Assembly (NCBI GenBank): GCA_910577555.1
Contig: CAJTLF010000006.1
Coordinates: 1 to 64,000, forward strand
Source: an uncultured Christensenella sp.
GTDB taxonomy: Bacteria > Bacillota > Clostridia > Christensenellales > Borkfalkiaceae
Reading direction: 5' to 3'
DNA length: 64,000 nt
The first letter of the stretch is position 1. Every line of letters starts with the position of its first letter. Under the pieces are notes generated by a model. The model did not search any database, was not told the DNA's origin, and saw only the letters and a program-made list of their open reading frames with translations. Both the position numbers and the translations under genes were made by a program. Positions 50,366 through 58,145 of the stretch are shown in pieces.

Positions 50366-51580
50366 CTATCTTACGATTATCAGGTTTCTTCTGGCGCGGG
50401 TTATAGCGGTGTACAGCCAACGGTTTCTGTCTTCTTTAAAGCAATAGCTCTCGTCGAAAACGACCACGTTGTTGAACTCGCTACCCTGCGATTTGTGGCA
50501 GGAAATGCAATAGCCGTACTCGAAGCGGTTTAAAGTGAAAGCGCCCGTCACTTCGCCGTTTTCGTCGAATTTTTCAAAGTAATCGTCGCGGCGGTAGCGG
50601 TATTCTCCGTCGATAAATATTCCCAAATCGAGCGGTAGTGCTTCGGGGCAGTATTCGTCGAGAAAGTCGGCCTTGAACTGAATATACCCTATAGAGCGGT
50701 CGACGTCGTAAAAAGGTCCGCGCACGGTGCCGATTATGCCGTTTACAAGATTGAAGGTGAAATTATCGTCGATATATGTTTCCCAGTTGTTCTGCACGCA
50801 TATGAGCTTTTCGCCGTCGGCGGGCAGTCCCTGACAGCCGCGCAACAGCCTTACTTCGTGATTTATAAACGCGCGCGTCTTGTTGGTGCCGCATATCAGC
50901 TGGTCGGCCTTTAAAAGCGCGTTTTTGCGGCGTTCGCTTATGAAGTTGCGTTTGGAAATTACCGCTACGCTGTTGCCGTATCTGCCGAAGCGGATATATT
51001 CACCCTTTCGCGCCTTTTCGGAAAGCATTATAATGGGGTTGTCGCGGTTTTGCCTTACTATCGTCTTTAAAGTGAAATCGGGTTGTAGCATAAAGGCGTT
51101 GCCCCCTTCCACGGGCGGTAACTGAGCGTTGTCGCCGCAAGCCAAAATCTTTACCCCGTACTGCGCCAAATCGAGAAGAACTTCGTCCGAAACCATTGAC
51201 GCTTCGTCTAAAACTATTAATTTAATATTGTCGTCTATACTCTCGCGCCGTTTGAAGCTCAGCTTTTCAACGGTTACTTTTTTGCCGTTTACTTCGATTT
51301 CCGTTTCTTCCGCGATGGACTGGTAAATGAGCTTATGAAGGGTGGATGCACGCAGTCCCGAGCGGATAAGCACGGTTGCCGCTTTGCCGGTAGGGGTTAC
51401 GAATGCCGCGCTTTCGTCCGGTTCAAGCCCTAAGGTCTGAGTAACCGTATGCTTTAAAAGCGTGGTTTTACCCGTGCCTGCGTAGCCCGCAAGTACGAAA
51501 ATCTGTTTGCCCGAATGCAGAAACCAGTCCTTTATTAAATTGTCGGCGGCGATTTGGTCGGCGGTGAGATTTATAAGCAT
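50366..51580 (-). CDS. Dda/RecD-like SF1B DNA helicase
   Basis: ATP-dependent 5'-3' DNA helicase of 404 residues. Motif I is AGYAGTGKTTLLKH, Ia VTPTGKAATVL, II VLDEASMVSD, III GDNAQLPPVEG, and VI appears in CISCHKSQGSEFNNVVV plus YTAITRARRNLIIV. The small size, with an SH3-like insertion (GIIGTVRGPFYDVD), resembles phage T4 Dda and short RecD2-like proteins rather than full RecD2. No other phage genes are nearby. There is no Shine-Dalgarno; TATAAT (51589-51594, minus strand) lies 8 bp before the ATG, another leaderless layout. Confidence 0.9.
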   Translation of the reverse strand: MLINLTADQIAADNLIKDWFLHSGKQIFVLAGYAGTGKTTLLKHTVTQTLGLEPDESAAFVTPTGKAATVLIRSGLRASTLHKLIYQSIAEETEIEVNGKKVTVEKLSFKRRESIDDNIKLIVLDEASMVSDEVLLDLAQYGVKILACGDNAQLPPVEGGNAFMLQPDFTLKTIVRQNRDNPIIMLSEKARKGEYIRFGRYGNSVAVISKRNFISERRKNALLKADQLICGTNKTRAFINHEVRLLRGCQGLPADGEKLICVQNNWETYIDDNFTFNLVNGIIGTVRGPFYDVDRSIGYIQFKADFLDEYCPEALPLDLGIFIDGEYRYRRDDYFEKFDENGEVTGAFTLNRFEYGYCISCHKSQGSEFNNVVVFDESYCFKEDRNRWLYTAITRARRNLIIVR

Positions 51581-51656
51581 ACGGGTACATTATACTAACA
51601 AACAAAAGTTTTGTAAAGCAGTATAAAGTAATTTAATAAAATATTTTTGTTTACCG

Positions 51657-51685
51657 TTGACTATTTTTTGCAAATGAGTTATAAT
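51657..51685 (+). promoter_or_regulatory. Promoter of pgi
   Basis: TTGACT, 17-bp spacer, TATAAT (51680-51685); GGAGAG follows close to the ATG. Confidence 0.85.
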
Positions 51686-51729
51686 TTTAAGCGGTTAAAC
51701 AATAAATAAATTTTATCGGAGAGTAGAGT

Positions 51730-53166
51730 ATGGCTTACAAAACTAAAGAATGGCGTAACGCGATGCGCATTTCGGTGGACTACAACTACATGACAAGCGC
51801 GTATCTCGGCGACAAGGGTATAACGGACGCGGAACTGCGTTCGGTTAAGAGCAAGGCGGAAGAAGCGTTCGACTACGTTGCGCAAAACCGCGGCAAGGAC
51901 GAACTTTTTATGGGCTGGACGGAGTTGCCCTACAATCAGGACGCCATTGTTGCCGATATTATTGCAACCGCAAAGGCGGTAAGAAAGAAGTTTAAATACT
52001 TCGTAGTTCTCGGCATAGGCGGCAGTGCGCTTGGACCTATTATGGCGTTCAACGCGCTCAAACACCTGCACTATAACGAGCTTCCGCCCAAAAAGCGCGG
52101 CGGTCCTAAGTTCTACGTGGAAGACAACGTCGACCCCGTTAGAATGCAGGCTTTGCTCGACGTTATCGTTCCCGAAGAAACCTGCTTTAACGTAATATCC
52201 AAGTCCGGCGCGACGAGCGAAACGATGACGCAGTTTCTCATTATCGCCGATATTCTGGAAAAGAAAGGGCTTTCTCTTCCCGAGCATATAATTTTTACCA
52301 CGGACGAGAGCCGCGGAAATCTCATAAAGATAGATGAAAAGTACGGCGGCAAGTTTAAAAAGTACGTTCTTCCCGACGGAGTGGGCGGAAGATTTTCCGA
52401 GCTTTGCCCCGTGGGACTGCTTCCTGCGGCAGTGCTTGGCATAGATATAAAGGGTATGCTTGCGGGCGCGGCTTATATGGATACGCTCTGCTCTAAGCCT
52501 ACCATAACCAAAAACCCCGCTCTTGCATGCGCGGCGTTACAGTACATAACTATGAAGCAGGGCAAAAATATTCACGTGCTTATGCCCTATTCGGATAATT
52601 TGAAACTCATTGCCGACTGGTATTGCCAGCTTTGGGCGGAATCGCTGGGCAAGGCGGTAGACTATACGGGCAAGACGGTAAACGCCGGTACAACGCCCGT
52701 AAAATCGCTTGGCGTAACCGACCAGCACTCGCAGGTTCAGCTTTACATAGAAGGTCCTTACGACAAGGTTATAACCTTTATTTCGGTAGGCAAATACGCT
52801 TGCGAAATGCCTATCGCTCACGGCTGTGAAGATATTCCCGACGTGGGATTCCTTGGCGGGCATACTATGGAAGAGCTTATTCAGGCGGAAAACAAGGCTA
52901 CGGCTTACGCTCTCATGCGTGCAGGCAGAATGAATTACACCCTGAATATGCCCGAAGTAAACGCGTTTACGCTCGGTCAGCTTATGTTCCTGCTCGAAAT
53001 GCAGACGGCGTATACGGGCGCGATGCTCAACATAAACACCTTTAACCAGCCCGGCGTTGAAAACGGCAAAAAAGCTACTTTCGCATTACTCGGTAAAAAG
53101 GGTTACGAAGCACAGAAGAAAGAGATGGACGGCGCGCCCGAGCTTCAGAGCAAGTATATAGTTTGA
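51730..53166 (+). CDS. pgi: Glucose-6-phosphate isomerase
   Basis: Interconverts glucose 6-phosphate and fructose 6-phosphate (478 residues). Sugar-phosphate isomerase domain features are VLGIGGSALGPIMAFNAL (phosphate loop), NVISKSGATSETMTQF, and DGVGGRFSELCPVGLLPAA. The catalytic Glu lies near the TPVKSLGVTDQHSQVQLYIEGP segment, a family signature. C-terminal lysine in KKATFALLGKKGYE. Single gene with its own promoter, GGAG ribosome-binding site and terminator. Confidence 0.96.
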   Translation: MAYKTKEWRNAMRISVDYNYMTSAYLGDKGITDAELRSVKSKAEEAFDYVAQNRGKDELFMGWTELPYNQDAIVADIIATAKAVRKKFKYFVVLGIGGSALGPIMAFNALKHLHYNELPPKKRGGPKFYVEDNVDPVRMQALLDVIVPEETCFNVISKSGATSETMTQFLIIADILEKKGLSLPEHIIFTTDESRGNLIKIDEKYGGKFKKYVLPDGVGGRFSELCPVGLLPAAVLGIDIKGMLAGAAYMDTLCSKPTITKNPALACAALQYITMKQGKNIHVLMPYSDNLKLIADWYCQLWAESLGKAVDYTGKTVNAGTTPVKSLGVTDQHSQVQLYIEGPYDKVITFISVGKYACEMPIAHGCEDIPDVGFLGGHTMEELIQAENKATAYALMRAGRMNYTLNMPEVNAFTLGQLMFLLEMQTAYTGAMLNINTFNQPGVENGKKATFALLGKKGYEAQKKEMDGAPELQSKYIV

Positions 53167-53181
53167 TTTTTATAAGGAAAC

Positions 53182-53212
53182 GGGCGGGCTTATAGTCCGC
53201 CCTTAAAAATTA
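53182..53212 (+). terminator. Terminator of pgi
   Basis: Stem GGGCGGGC/GTCCGCCC (53182-53189 / 53195-53202, one G-T pair) followed by a T/A-rich tail that runs to the next start codon. Confidence 0.65.
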
Positions 53213-53214
53213 TT

Positions 53215-54201
53215 ATGCCTTTTTATTATATCATAGCAATAGTGATTGGTGCGGTAATATGTCTTGCCTTCGCGCTTGCGGCGGTCTGTTACGCGGTGGC
53301 TTTCGGCAGCCGCGCGGACAAAAATCCGCTGTTGAAATACTTTACTGCCGACGACTTCGGTTTATCGGCGTCAGGCGTCGGGATAAAGTGCGAAAAAAAT
53401 GAATTACGGGGCTATATATACCGCAACGAACGCGTTTTTTCAAACGGAAAAACGGTAATTTTCGTACACGGTATGGGCGCGGGACATATCGCTTACACTA
53501 CCGAAATATCTTATTTTTGTAACCTTGGTTACGCCGTGCTTGCGGTGGACAGTCTCGGGTGCAATCTTTCAGACGGGAAGAGAATAAGGGGAATGTATCA
53601 GGGTGTTAAAACTGCGGTTGCGGCAATAGACTACGCCTGTGCGGAGCTCGGCGGGGAAATTTATCTCGTGGGGCATAGCTGGGGCGGATATTCCGCGCTG
53701 TGCGCGTCCGCTATGCGCAAGGTTGATAAAGCGGTTGCAATAAGCGCGCCGTCAACTCCGGTAAAGACTTTAAGGGAAGGCGCGGCGAAGTTTATCGGAA
53801 AACCGCTCGCGTACCTTTTAAGCCCGCTCTGGTTTATAATAAACTTTTTGGTTTTCGGCAGTAAGGGCAATATGAGCGCGGTTAAAGCCGCGCAAAAAAA
53901 CGGAACGCCGACTTTGCTTATACAGGGCGATGCGGACGGAATAGTTACTCCCGTAAAATCGGCGTTCGGCGGGGATTACGGCGACGGCGTAGTAAAATAC
54001 GCCGCGGTCGGAAAGGCGCACAACCCGTATAATACTCTCGACGCGGAAAAGAGACTTGGCGAGCTTACCGCCGCGCTTGCGCGGGCGGGCAAAATGACGA
54101 AAGAAGAAAGAGAGAAATTTTTCGGCGGTTTCGACTTTAAGGCCGCAACGCAGGAAGATGAAGAAGTTATGAATTTAATCGCGGAATTTTTGGCAAACTA
54201 A
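53215..54201 (+). CDS. Alpha/beta hydrolase with N-terminal membrane anchor
   Basis: Serine hydrolase of 328 residues. An N-terminal hydrophobic anchor (about 4-28) is followed by the hydrolase core with oxyanion-region VHGMGAGH, nucleophile elbow GHSWGGYSA, a likely acidic residue in LIQGDADGIVTP and the catalytic His in GKAHNPYN. A lid-like hydrophobic insertion spans about residues 200-222. Substrate unknown (lysophospholipase or esterase type). The start has no good Shine-Dalgarno; it lies only 12 bp from the pgi terminator. Confidence 0.82.
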   Translation: MPFYYIIAIVIGAVICLAFALAAVCYAVAFGSRADKNPLLKYFTADDFGLSASGVGIKCEKNELRGYIYRNERVFSNGKTVIFVHGMGAGHIAYTTEISYFCNLGYAVLAVDSLGCNLSDGKRIRGMYQGVKTAVAAIDYACAELGGEIYLVGHSWGGYSALCASAMRKVDKAVAISAPSTPVKTLREGAAKFIGKPLAYLLSPLWFIINFLVFGSKGNMSAVKAAQKNGTPTLLIQGDADGIVTPVKSAFGGDYGDGVVKYAAVGKAHNPYNTLDAEKRLGELTAALARAGKMTKEEREKFFGGFDFKAATQEDEEVMNLIAEFLAN

Positions 54202-54227
54202 TAATAGTTTATTTTTATAAAAAATAA

Positions 54228-54256
54228 TTGACAATTTTCGCGCTTTAAGTTATACT
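54228..54256 (+). promoter_or_regulatory. Promoter of the polyamine operon
   Basis: TTGACA (54228-54233), 17-bp spacer, TATACT (54251-54256). The transcript would start near 54263, leaving a 5' leader of about 265 nt. Confidence 0.9.
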
Positions 54257-54264
54257 TTATTCAT

Positions 54265-54506
54265 CGTATGGACTTTCAGAGACCATGCAGATATTTAAGC
54301 GGGTTTTTCCGCATTATTGATTGGGTGCAAATCCCTTTATTTAAGTTGATTACTTTATAATCAAAGCCTTTTAAGGCGTCACTTGAAATCAATAAGAGTA
54401 GTAAAAGTATTTGCTATATAGACTCTGAAAGTATTAATCAAGACATACGGGTGAAATATATAATTTATCCCTTGACGGCTTTTTAAGGACAAGCCGTCAT
54501 TTTTTA
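54265..54506 (+). promoter_or_regulatory. Structured leader RNA of the polyamine operon (unidentified riboswitch candidate)
   Basis: A closing helix pairs ACTTTCAGAG (54272-54281) with CTCTGAAAGT (54423-54432), ten perfect pairs. Inside are P2 GCGG/CCGC (54299-54302 / 54309-54312); P3 TTATTGATT/AATCAATAA (54314-54322 / 54387-54395); a GGG/CCC hairpin (54323-54325 / 54333-54335); P3b (54341-54346 / 54381-54386); two small hairpins (54347-54352 / 54358-54363 and 54366-54370 / 54373-54377); and P4 TAGTAAA/TTTGCTA (54399-54405 / 54410-54416). A strong terminator follows before the first gene. I find no S-box, L-box, T-box, B12-box or guanidine motif. Confidence 0.7.
54474..54506 (+). terminator. 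Terminator in the polyamine operon leader
   Basis: Eight-bp stem GACGGCTT/AAGCCGTC (54474-54481 / 54491-54498) followed by T7 (54500-54506), 20 bp before the first start codon. It is placed to attenuate the operon. Confidence 0.9.
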
Positions 54507-54526
54507 TTTTCCACGGGTAATTTATT

Positions 54527-55969
54527 ATGAACGACCAAAGAAACGCGCCGCTTTACGCCGCGCTGGAAAATTTCAGAAAAAAACGCATCGTGCCGTTTGA
54601 CGTACCCGGGCATAAGCGCGGGCGGGGCAATCCCGAACTCGTGCAGCTGCTCGGCGAAAAGTGCGTGGGGCTGGACGTGAACTCGATGAAACCGCTCGAC
54701 GATTTGTGCCACCCTTCGTCCGTTATCCGTGAAGCCGAAGATTTGGCGGCGGCGGCGTTCGGCGCGGCGCATTCGTTCTTTATGGTGGGCGGCACTACTT
54801 CTTCCGTGCAGAATATGATTTTTTCGGTGTGCAAGGAAGGGGATAAGATTATTATGCCGCGCAACGTGCATAAGAGCGCGATTAACGCGTTGGTTATGTG
54901 CGGCGCGATACCCGTTTACGTGAATCCCGAAGTTGACAAGCGGCTGGGTATATCGCTTGGAATGGAGCCGAAAAAGCTTTTGCAGGCGGTGGAAGACAAT
55001 CCCGACGCGGTTGCCGTTCTCGTAAACAACCCCACTTATTACGGAATTTGTTCCGACCTTAAATCAATTGTGAAAATCGCGCACGAGTATGGAATGAAGG
55101 TACTCGTGGACGAAGCGCACGGCACGCACTTTTCTTTTAACGACGATTTGCCCGTTTCGGGTATGGCGGCGGGCGCGGATATGTCAGCCGTTTCCATGCA
55201 CAAGTCGGGCGGAAGCTTGACCCAAAGCTCCATACTCCTTTTGAATAAGAGTATGAACGCCGACCACGTGCGGCAGATAATAAACCTTACGCAGACGACA
55301 AGCGCGTCATATCTTTTGATGGCGAGCCTTGACATTTCGCGAAGAAACCTTGCGCTTAACGGCAAAAACTCGTTTGCTAAAGTTATGCAGATGGCGAGCT
55401 ACGCGCGCGAAGAAATAAACGATATAGGCGACTATTACGCGTACGGCAGGGAGCTTATTAACGGAACTTCGGTGTACGATTTCGACGTGACCAAGCTTGC
55501 CGTATATACCCGCGATTTGGGGCTTGCGGGCATAGAAGTTTACGACATACTCCGCGACGAATACGATATCCAGATTGAGTTCGGGGATATATCGAATATG
55601 CTCGCTTATATTTCGATAGGCGACAGGTTGCAGGATATAGAGCGGCTGGTGGGCGCGCTTGACGACATAAAACGGCTGTTCAAAAGGGATAAGGCGGGGA
55701 TGCTCTCTGCCGAATACGTCAATCCCAAGGTTGCCGTTCCGCCGAGAAAGGCGTTCTATTCGGAAAAAATCTCTCTGCCGTTACGCGCGGCGGAAGGGAA
55801 GATATGTACCGAGTTCGTAATGTGCTACCCGCCCGGAATTCCCATTCTCGCACCCGGGGAGCTTATCACGAAAGAGATTATAGAGTATATTCTTTACGCG
55901 AAATCCAAGGGCTGTTCGATGCAGGGTACGGAAGACTTCGAAGTTGAGCGGCTAAACGTTTTAAAATGA
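54527..55969 (+). CDS. speA: Arginine decarboxylase, SpeA (aspartate-aminotransferase-fold)
   Basis: PLP decarboxylase of 480 residues in the Orn/Lys/Arg decarboxylase group used by Bacillus SpeA. Features are FDVPGHKRGRGNPEL at the N-terminus, HSFFMVGGTTSSVQN (cofactor stacking), VLVDEAHGTHFSF and the PLP Lys in SMHKSGGSLTQSS. Substrate is inferred as arginine because agmatine deiminase and N-carbamoylputrescine amidase genes lie in the same operon. Lysine or ornithine cannot be excluded by sequence alone. First gene behind the structured leader and terminator; its ribosome-binding site is weak. Confidence 0.92.
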   Translation: MNDQRNAPLYAALENFRKKRIVPFDVPGHKRGRGNPELVQLLGEKCVGLDVNSMKPLDDLCHPSSVIREAEDLAAAAFGAAHSFFMVGGTTSSVQNMIFSVCKEGDKIIMPRNVHKSAINALVMCGAIPVYVNPEVDKRLGISLGMEPKKLLQAVEDNPDAVAVLVNNPTYYGICSDLKSIVKIAHEYGMKVLVDEAHGTHFSFNDDLPVSGMAAGADMSAVSMHKSGGSLTQSSILLLNKSMNADHVRQIINLTQTTSASYLLMASLDISRRNLALNGKNSFAKVMQMASYAREEINDIGDYYAYGRELINGTSVYDFDVTKLAVYTRDLGLAGIEVYDILRDEYDIQIEFGDISNMLAYISIGDRLQDIERLVGALDDIKRLFKRDKAGMLSAEYVNPKVAVPPRKAFYSEKISLPLRAAEGKICTEFVMCYPPGIPILAPGELITKEIIEYILYAKSKGCSMQGTEDFEVERLNVLK

Positions 55970-55994
55970 GTTTAATTTAAAAGAAGGCAATCTT

Positions 55995-56852
55995 ATGGAA
56001 ATGTGGTTTTCGGACGTGCATACGCCCAACGTAAAACTGAACATCAGGGTTAAAAAACAGCTCTTTTCCGAGCATAGCGACATTCAGCAGGTTGACGTTT
56101 TCGACAGCGAAGATTTGGGCAAATTCATTTCTTTGGACGGCGAAATAGTCTTTTCCGAAAAGGACGAGTTTATTTACGACGAGATGGTCGCGCACGTGCC
56201 TATGGCAGTTCACCCCAACGTTAAGACGGTACTCGTAATAGGCGGTGGCGACGGTGGGGTTGCCAAGGAGCTTTGCCGCTATCCCGAAATCGAGCGGATA
56301 GACGTGGTGGAAGAAGATGAAATGTTCGTTCACGTTTCCCGCGAGTTCTTTCCCGAGACGGCGCAAGGGCTTAAAGACCCGCGCGTCAATTTATACGTGC
56401 AGGACGGTCTGAAGTTTTTGCGCGGCAAGCAGGACGAATACGACCTTATAATAAACGACAGTACCGACCCTTTCGGACCTACCGAAGGGCTGTTTACAAA
56501 AGAGTTTTACGGGAGCTGTTTCAAGGCGTTGAACGATACGGGTGTAATGGTATACCAGCACGGCAGTCCCTTTTACGACGAAGACGAAGCCGAGTGCAAG
56601 AAGATGCACCAGAAGGTTTTCCGCTGTTTCCCCGTTTCCAAAGTTTATCAGGCGCACATACCCACCTGCTCTTCGGGATATTGGCTGTTCGGGTTTGCGA
56701 GCAAGAAATACCACCCCGTAAAGGACTTTAAGCCCGATAAGTGGAACGCGAGAAAAATTCCCACGAGTTACTATACTACTAATTTGCATCTCGGCTCGTT
56801 TATGTTGCCGAAGTACGTTGAAGAAATACTCGTCGATGCGGAAAAGGAATAA
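55995..56852 (+). CDS. speE: Spermidine synthase-type aminopropyltransferase
   Basis: Transfers an aminopropyl group from decarboxylated SAM to putrescine (285 residues). An N-terminal beta-strand domain opens with MWFSDVHTPNVKLNIRVKK, followed by the Rossmann methyltransferase-like core with VIGGGDGGVAKELCRY and catalytic acidic residues in INDSTDPFGPTEGLF. It lies 25 bp after speA. No SAM decarboxylase (speD) is in this operon or window, yet a full carboxyspermidine route follows directly, so its real substrate or the need for it is open. Confidence 0.92.
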   Translation: MEMWFSDVHTPNVKLNIRVKKQLFSEHSDIQQVDVFDSEDLGKFISLDGEIVFSEKDEFIYDEMVAHVPMAVHPNVKTVLVIGGGDGGVAKELCRYPEIERIDVVEEDEMFVHVSREFFPETAQGLKDPRVNLYVQDGLKFLRGKQDEYDLIINDSTDPFGPTEGLFTKEFYGSCFKALNDTGVMVYQHGSPFYDEDEAECKKMHQKVFRCFPVSKVYQAHIPTCSSGYWLFGFASKKYHPVKDFKPDKWNARKIPTSYYTTNLHLGSFMLPKYVEEILVDAEKE

Positions 56853-56875
56853 TTTTTAATATTAAGGAGAAAATT

Positions 56876-58132
56876 ATGAAACTTTTGGTTATAGGTTGCG
56901 GCGGCGTCGCGCAGGTTGCAATACAGAAATGCTGTCAGGCGGACGACGTTTTTACGGAAATACTCATTGCCAGCCGCACTAAAAGCAAGTGCGACGCGTT
57001 GGTTGAAAAGATAAAGGATAAGACCAAAGCAAAGCTTTCAACTGCGAAAGTGGATGCGGACAGCGTGGACGAAGTGGTCGCGCTGATTAATAATTTCAAG
57101 CCCGCGGCGGTATTAAACGTGGCGTTGCCCTATCAGGATTTGACGATAATGGAAGCCTGCCTTAAGTGCAAGGTAGACTATATCGACACGGCGAACTACG
57201 AGTGCGAAAACACCGACGACCCCGTATGGCGCGCGGCTTACGAAAAGCGCGTAAAGGAAAAGGGCTTTACCGCCTATTTCGATTATTCATATCAGTGGGC
57301 TTACGATAAAAAGTTCAAGGACGCAGGCGTTTGCGCTCTTTTGGGTACGGGTTTCGACCCCGGAGTTACGCAGGTGTTCTGTGCTTACGCGCAAAAGCAT
57401 TACTTCGATACGATTGAAACGATAGATATTCTCGACTGTAACGGCGGCGACCACGGTTACGCCTTTGCGACCAACTTCAATCCCGAAATCAATCTGCGCG
57501 AAGTTTCGGCGAACGGCTCTTACTGGGAAAACGGAAAGTGGATTGAAACCGAGCCGCTTGAAATTAAGCGCGAATACGACTTTGCACAGGTGGGCGTAAA
57601 GGATATGTATCTTCTGCACCACGAAGAGATTGAAAGCCTTGCAAAAAATATTAAGGGCGTAAAGCGCATACGCTTTTTCATGACCTTCGGGCAGAGCTAT
57701 ATCTCGCATATGAACTGCCTTAAAAACGTAGGTATGCTTTCTACCGTACCCGTTAATTTCGAAGGCAAGGATATAGTACCCATTCAATTTTTAAAGGCGT
57801 TGTTGCCCGACCCCGCTACTCTGGGCGAGAGAACCAAGGGCAAGACCAACATCGGCTGTATTTTTACGGGCGTTAAGGACGGGAAGAAAAAGACCCTTTA
57901 TATTTACAACGTCTGCGACCATCAGGAGTGCTTTAAGGAAGTCGGTTCGCAGGCTATATCGTATACCACCGGCGTACCCGCTATGATTGGCACGATGCTC
58001 GTATGCAAGGGCGTCTGGAAAAAGGCGGGCGTATACAACTGCGAAGAATTCGACCCCGACCCCTATATGGACGCTTTGAATAAGTACGGCTTGCCTTGGG
58101 TAGTTGAAGAAAATCCCGATTTGGTAGGGTAA
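56876..58132 (+). CDS. Carboxy(nor)spermidine dehydrogenase, saccharopine dehydrogenase family
   Basis: NADPH-dependent reductive condensation of aspartate semialdehyde with putrescine (or diaminopropane) to carboxyspermidine (or carboxynorspermidine). At 418 residues it has the normal length. The N-terminal Rossmann motif is VIGCGGVAQVAIQKC, followed by ALLGTGFDPGVTQVFCAYAQ and YISHMNCLKNVGM. The saccharopine-dehydrogenase fold alone would not define the substrate; the nspC gene just downstream and speA upstream do. A GGAG ribosome-binding site is present. It lies 23 bp after speE. Confidence 0.92.
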   Translation: MKLLVIGCGGVAQVAIQKCCQADDVFTEILIASRTKSKCDALVEKIKDKTKAKLSTAKVDADSVDEVVALINNFKPAAVLNVALPYQDLTIMEACLKCKVDYIDTANYECENTDDPVWRAAYEKRVKEKGFTAYFDYSYQWAYDKKFKDAGVCALLGTGFDPGVTQVFCAYAQKHYFDTIETIDILDCNGGDHGYAFATNFNPEINLREVSANGSYWENGKWIETEPLEIKREYDFAQVGVKDMYLLHHEEIESLAKNIKGVKRIRFFMTFGQSYISHMNCLKNVGMLSTVPVNFEGKDIVPIQFLKALLPDPATLGERTKGKTNIGCIFTGVKDGKKKTLYIYNVCDHQECFKEVGSQAISYTTGVPAMIGTMLVCKGVWKKAGVYNCEEFDPDPYMDALNKYGLPWVVEENPDLVG

Positions 58133-58145
58133 TAAATTAATTTAT

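Noticed and set aside
54262..54300. Group I intron resemblance (TTCAGAGACCATG resembles the R element)
   Set aside because: No P, Q or S elements in order and no exon context; the sequence is better explained by pairing with 54423-54432.
54317..54340. Cobalamin riboswitch resemblance (GGGTGCAAATCC)
   Set aside because: The B12 box and the GCCACTG segment are absent from the leader.
54265..54506. T-box leader for the polyamine operon
   Set aside because: No AGGGTGGNACCGCG antiterminator sequence and no specifier-type stem I.
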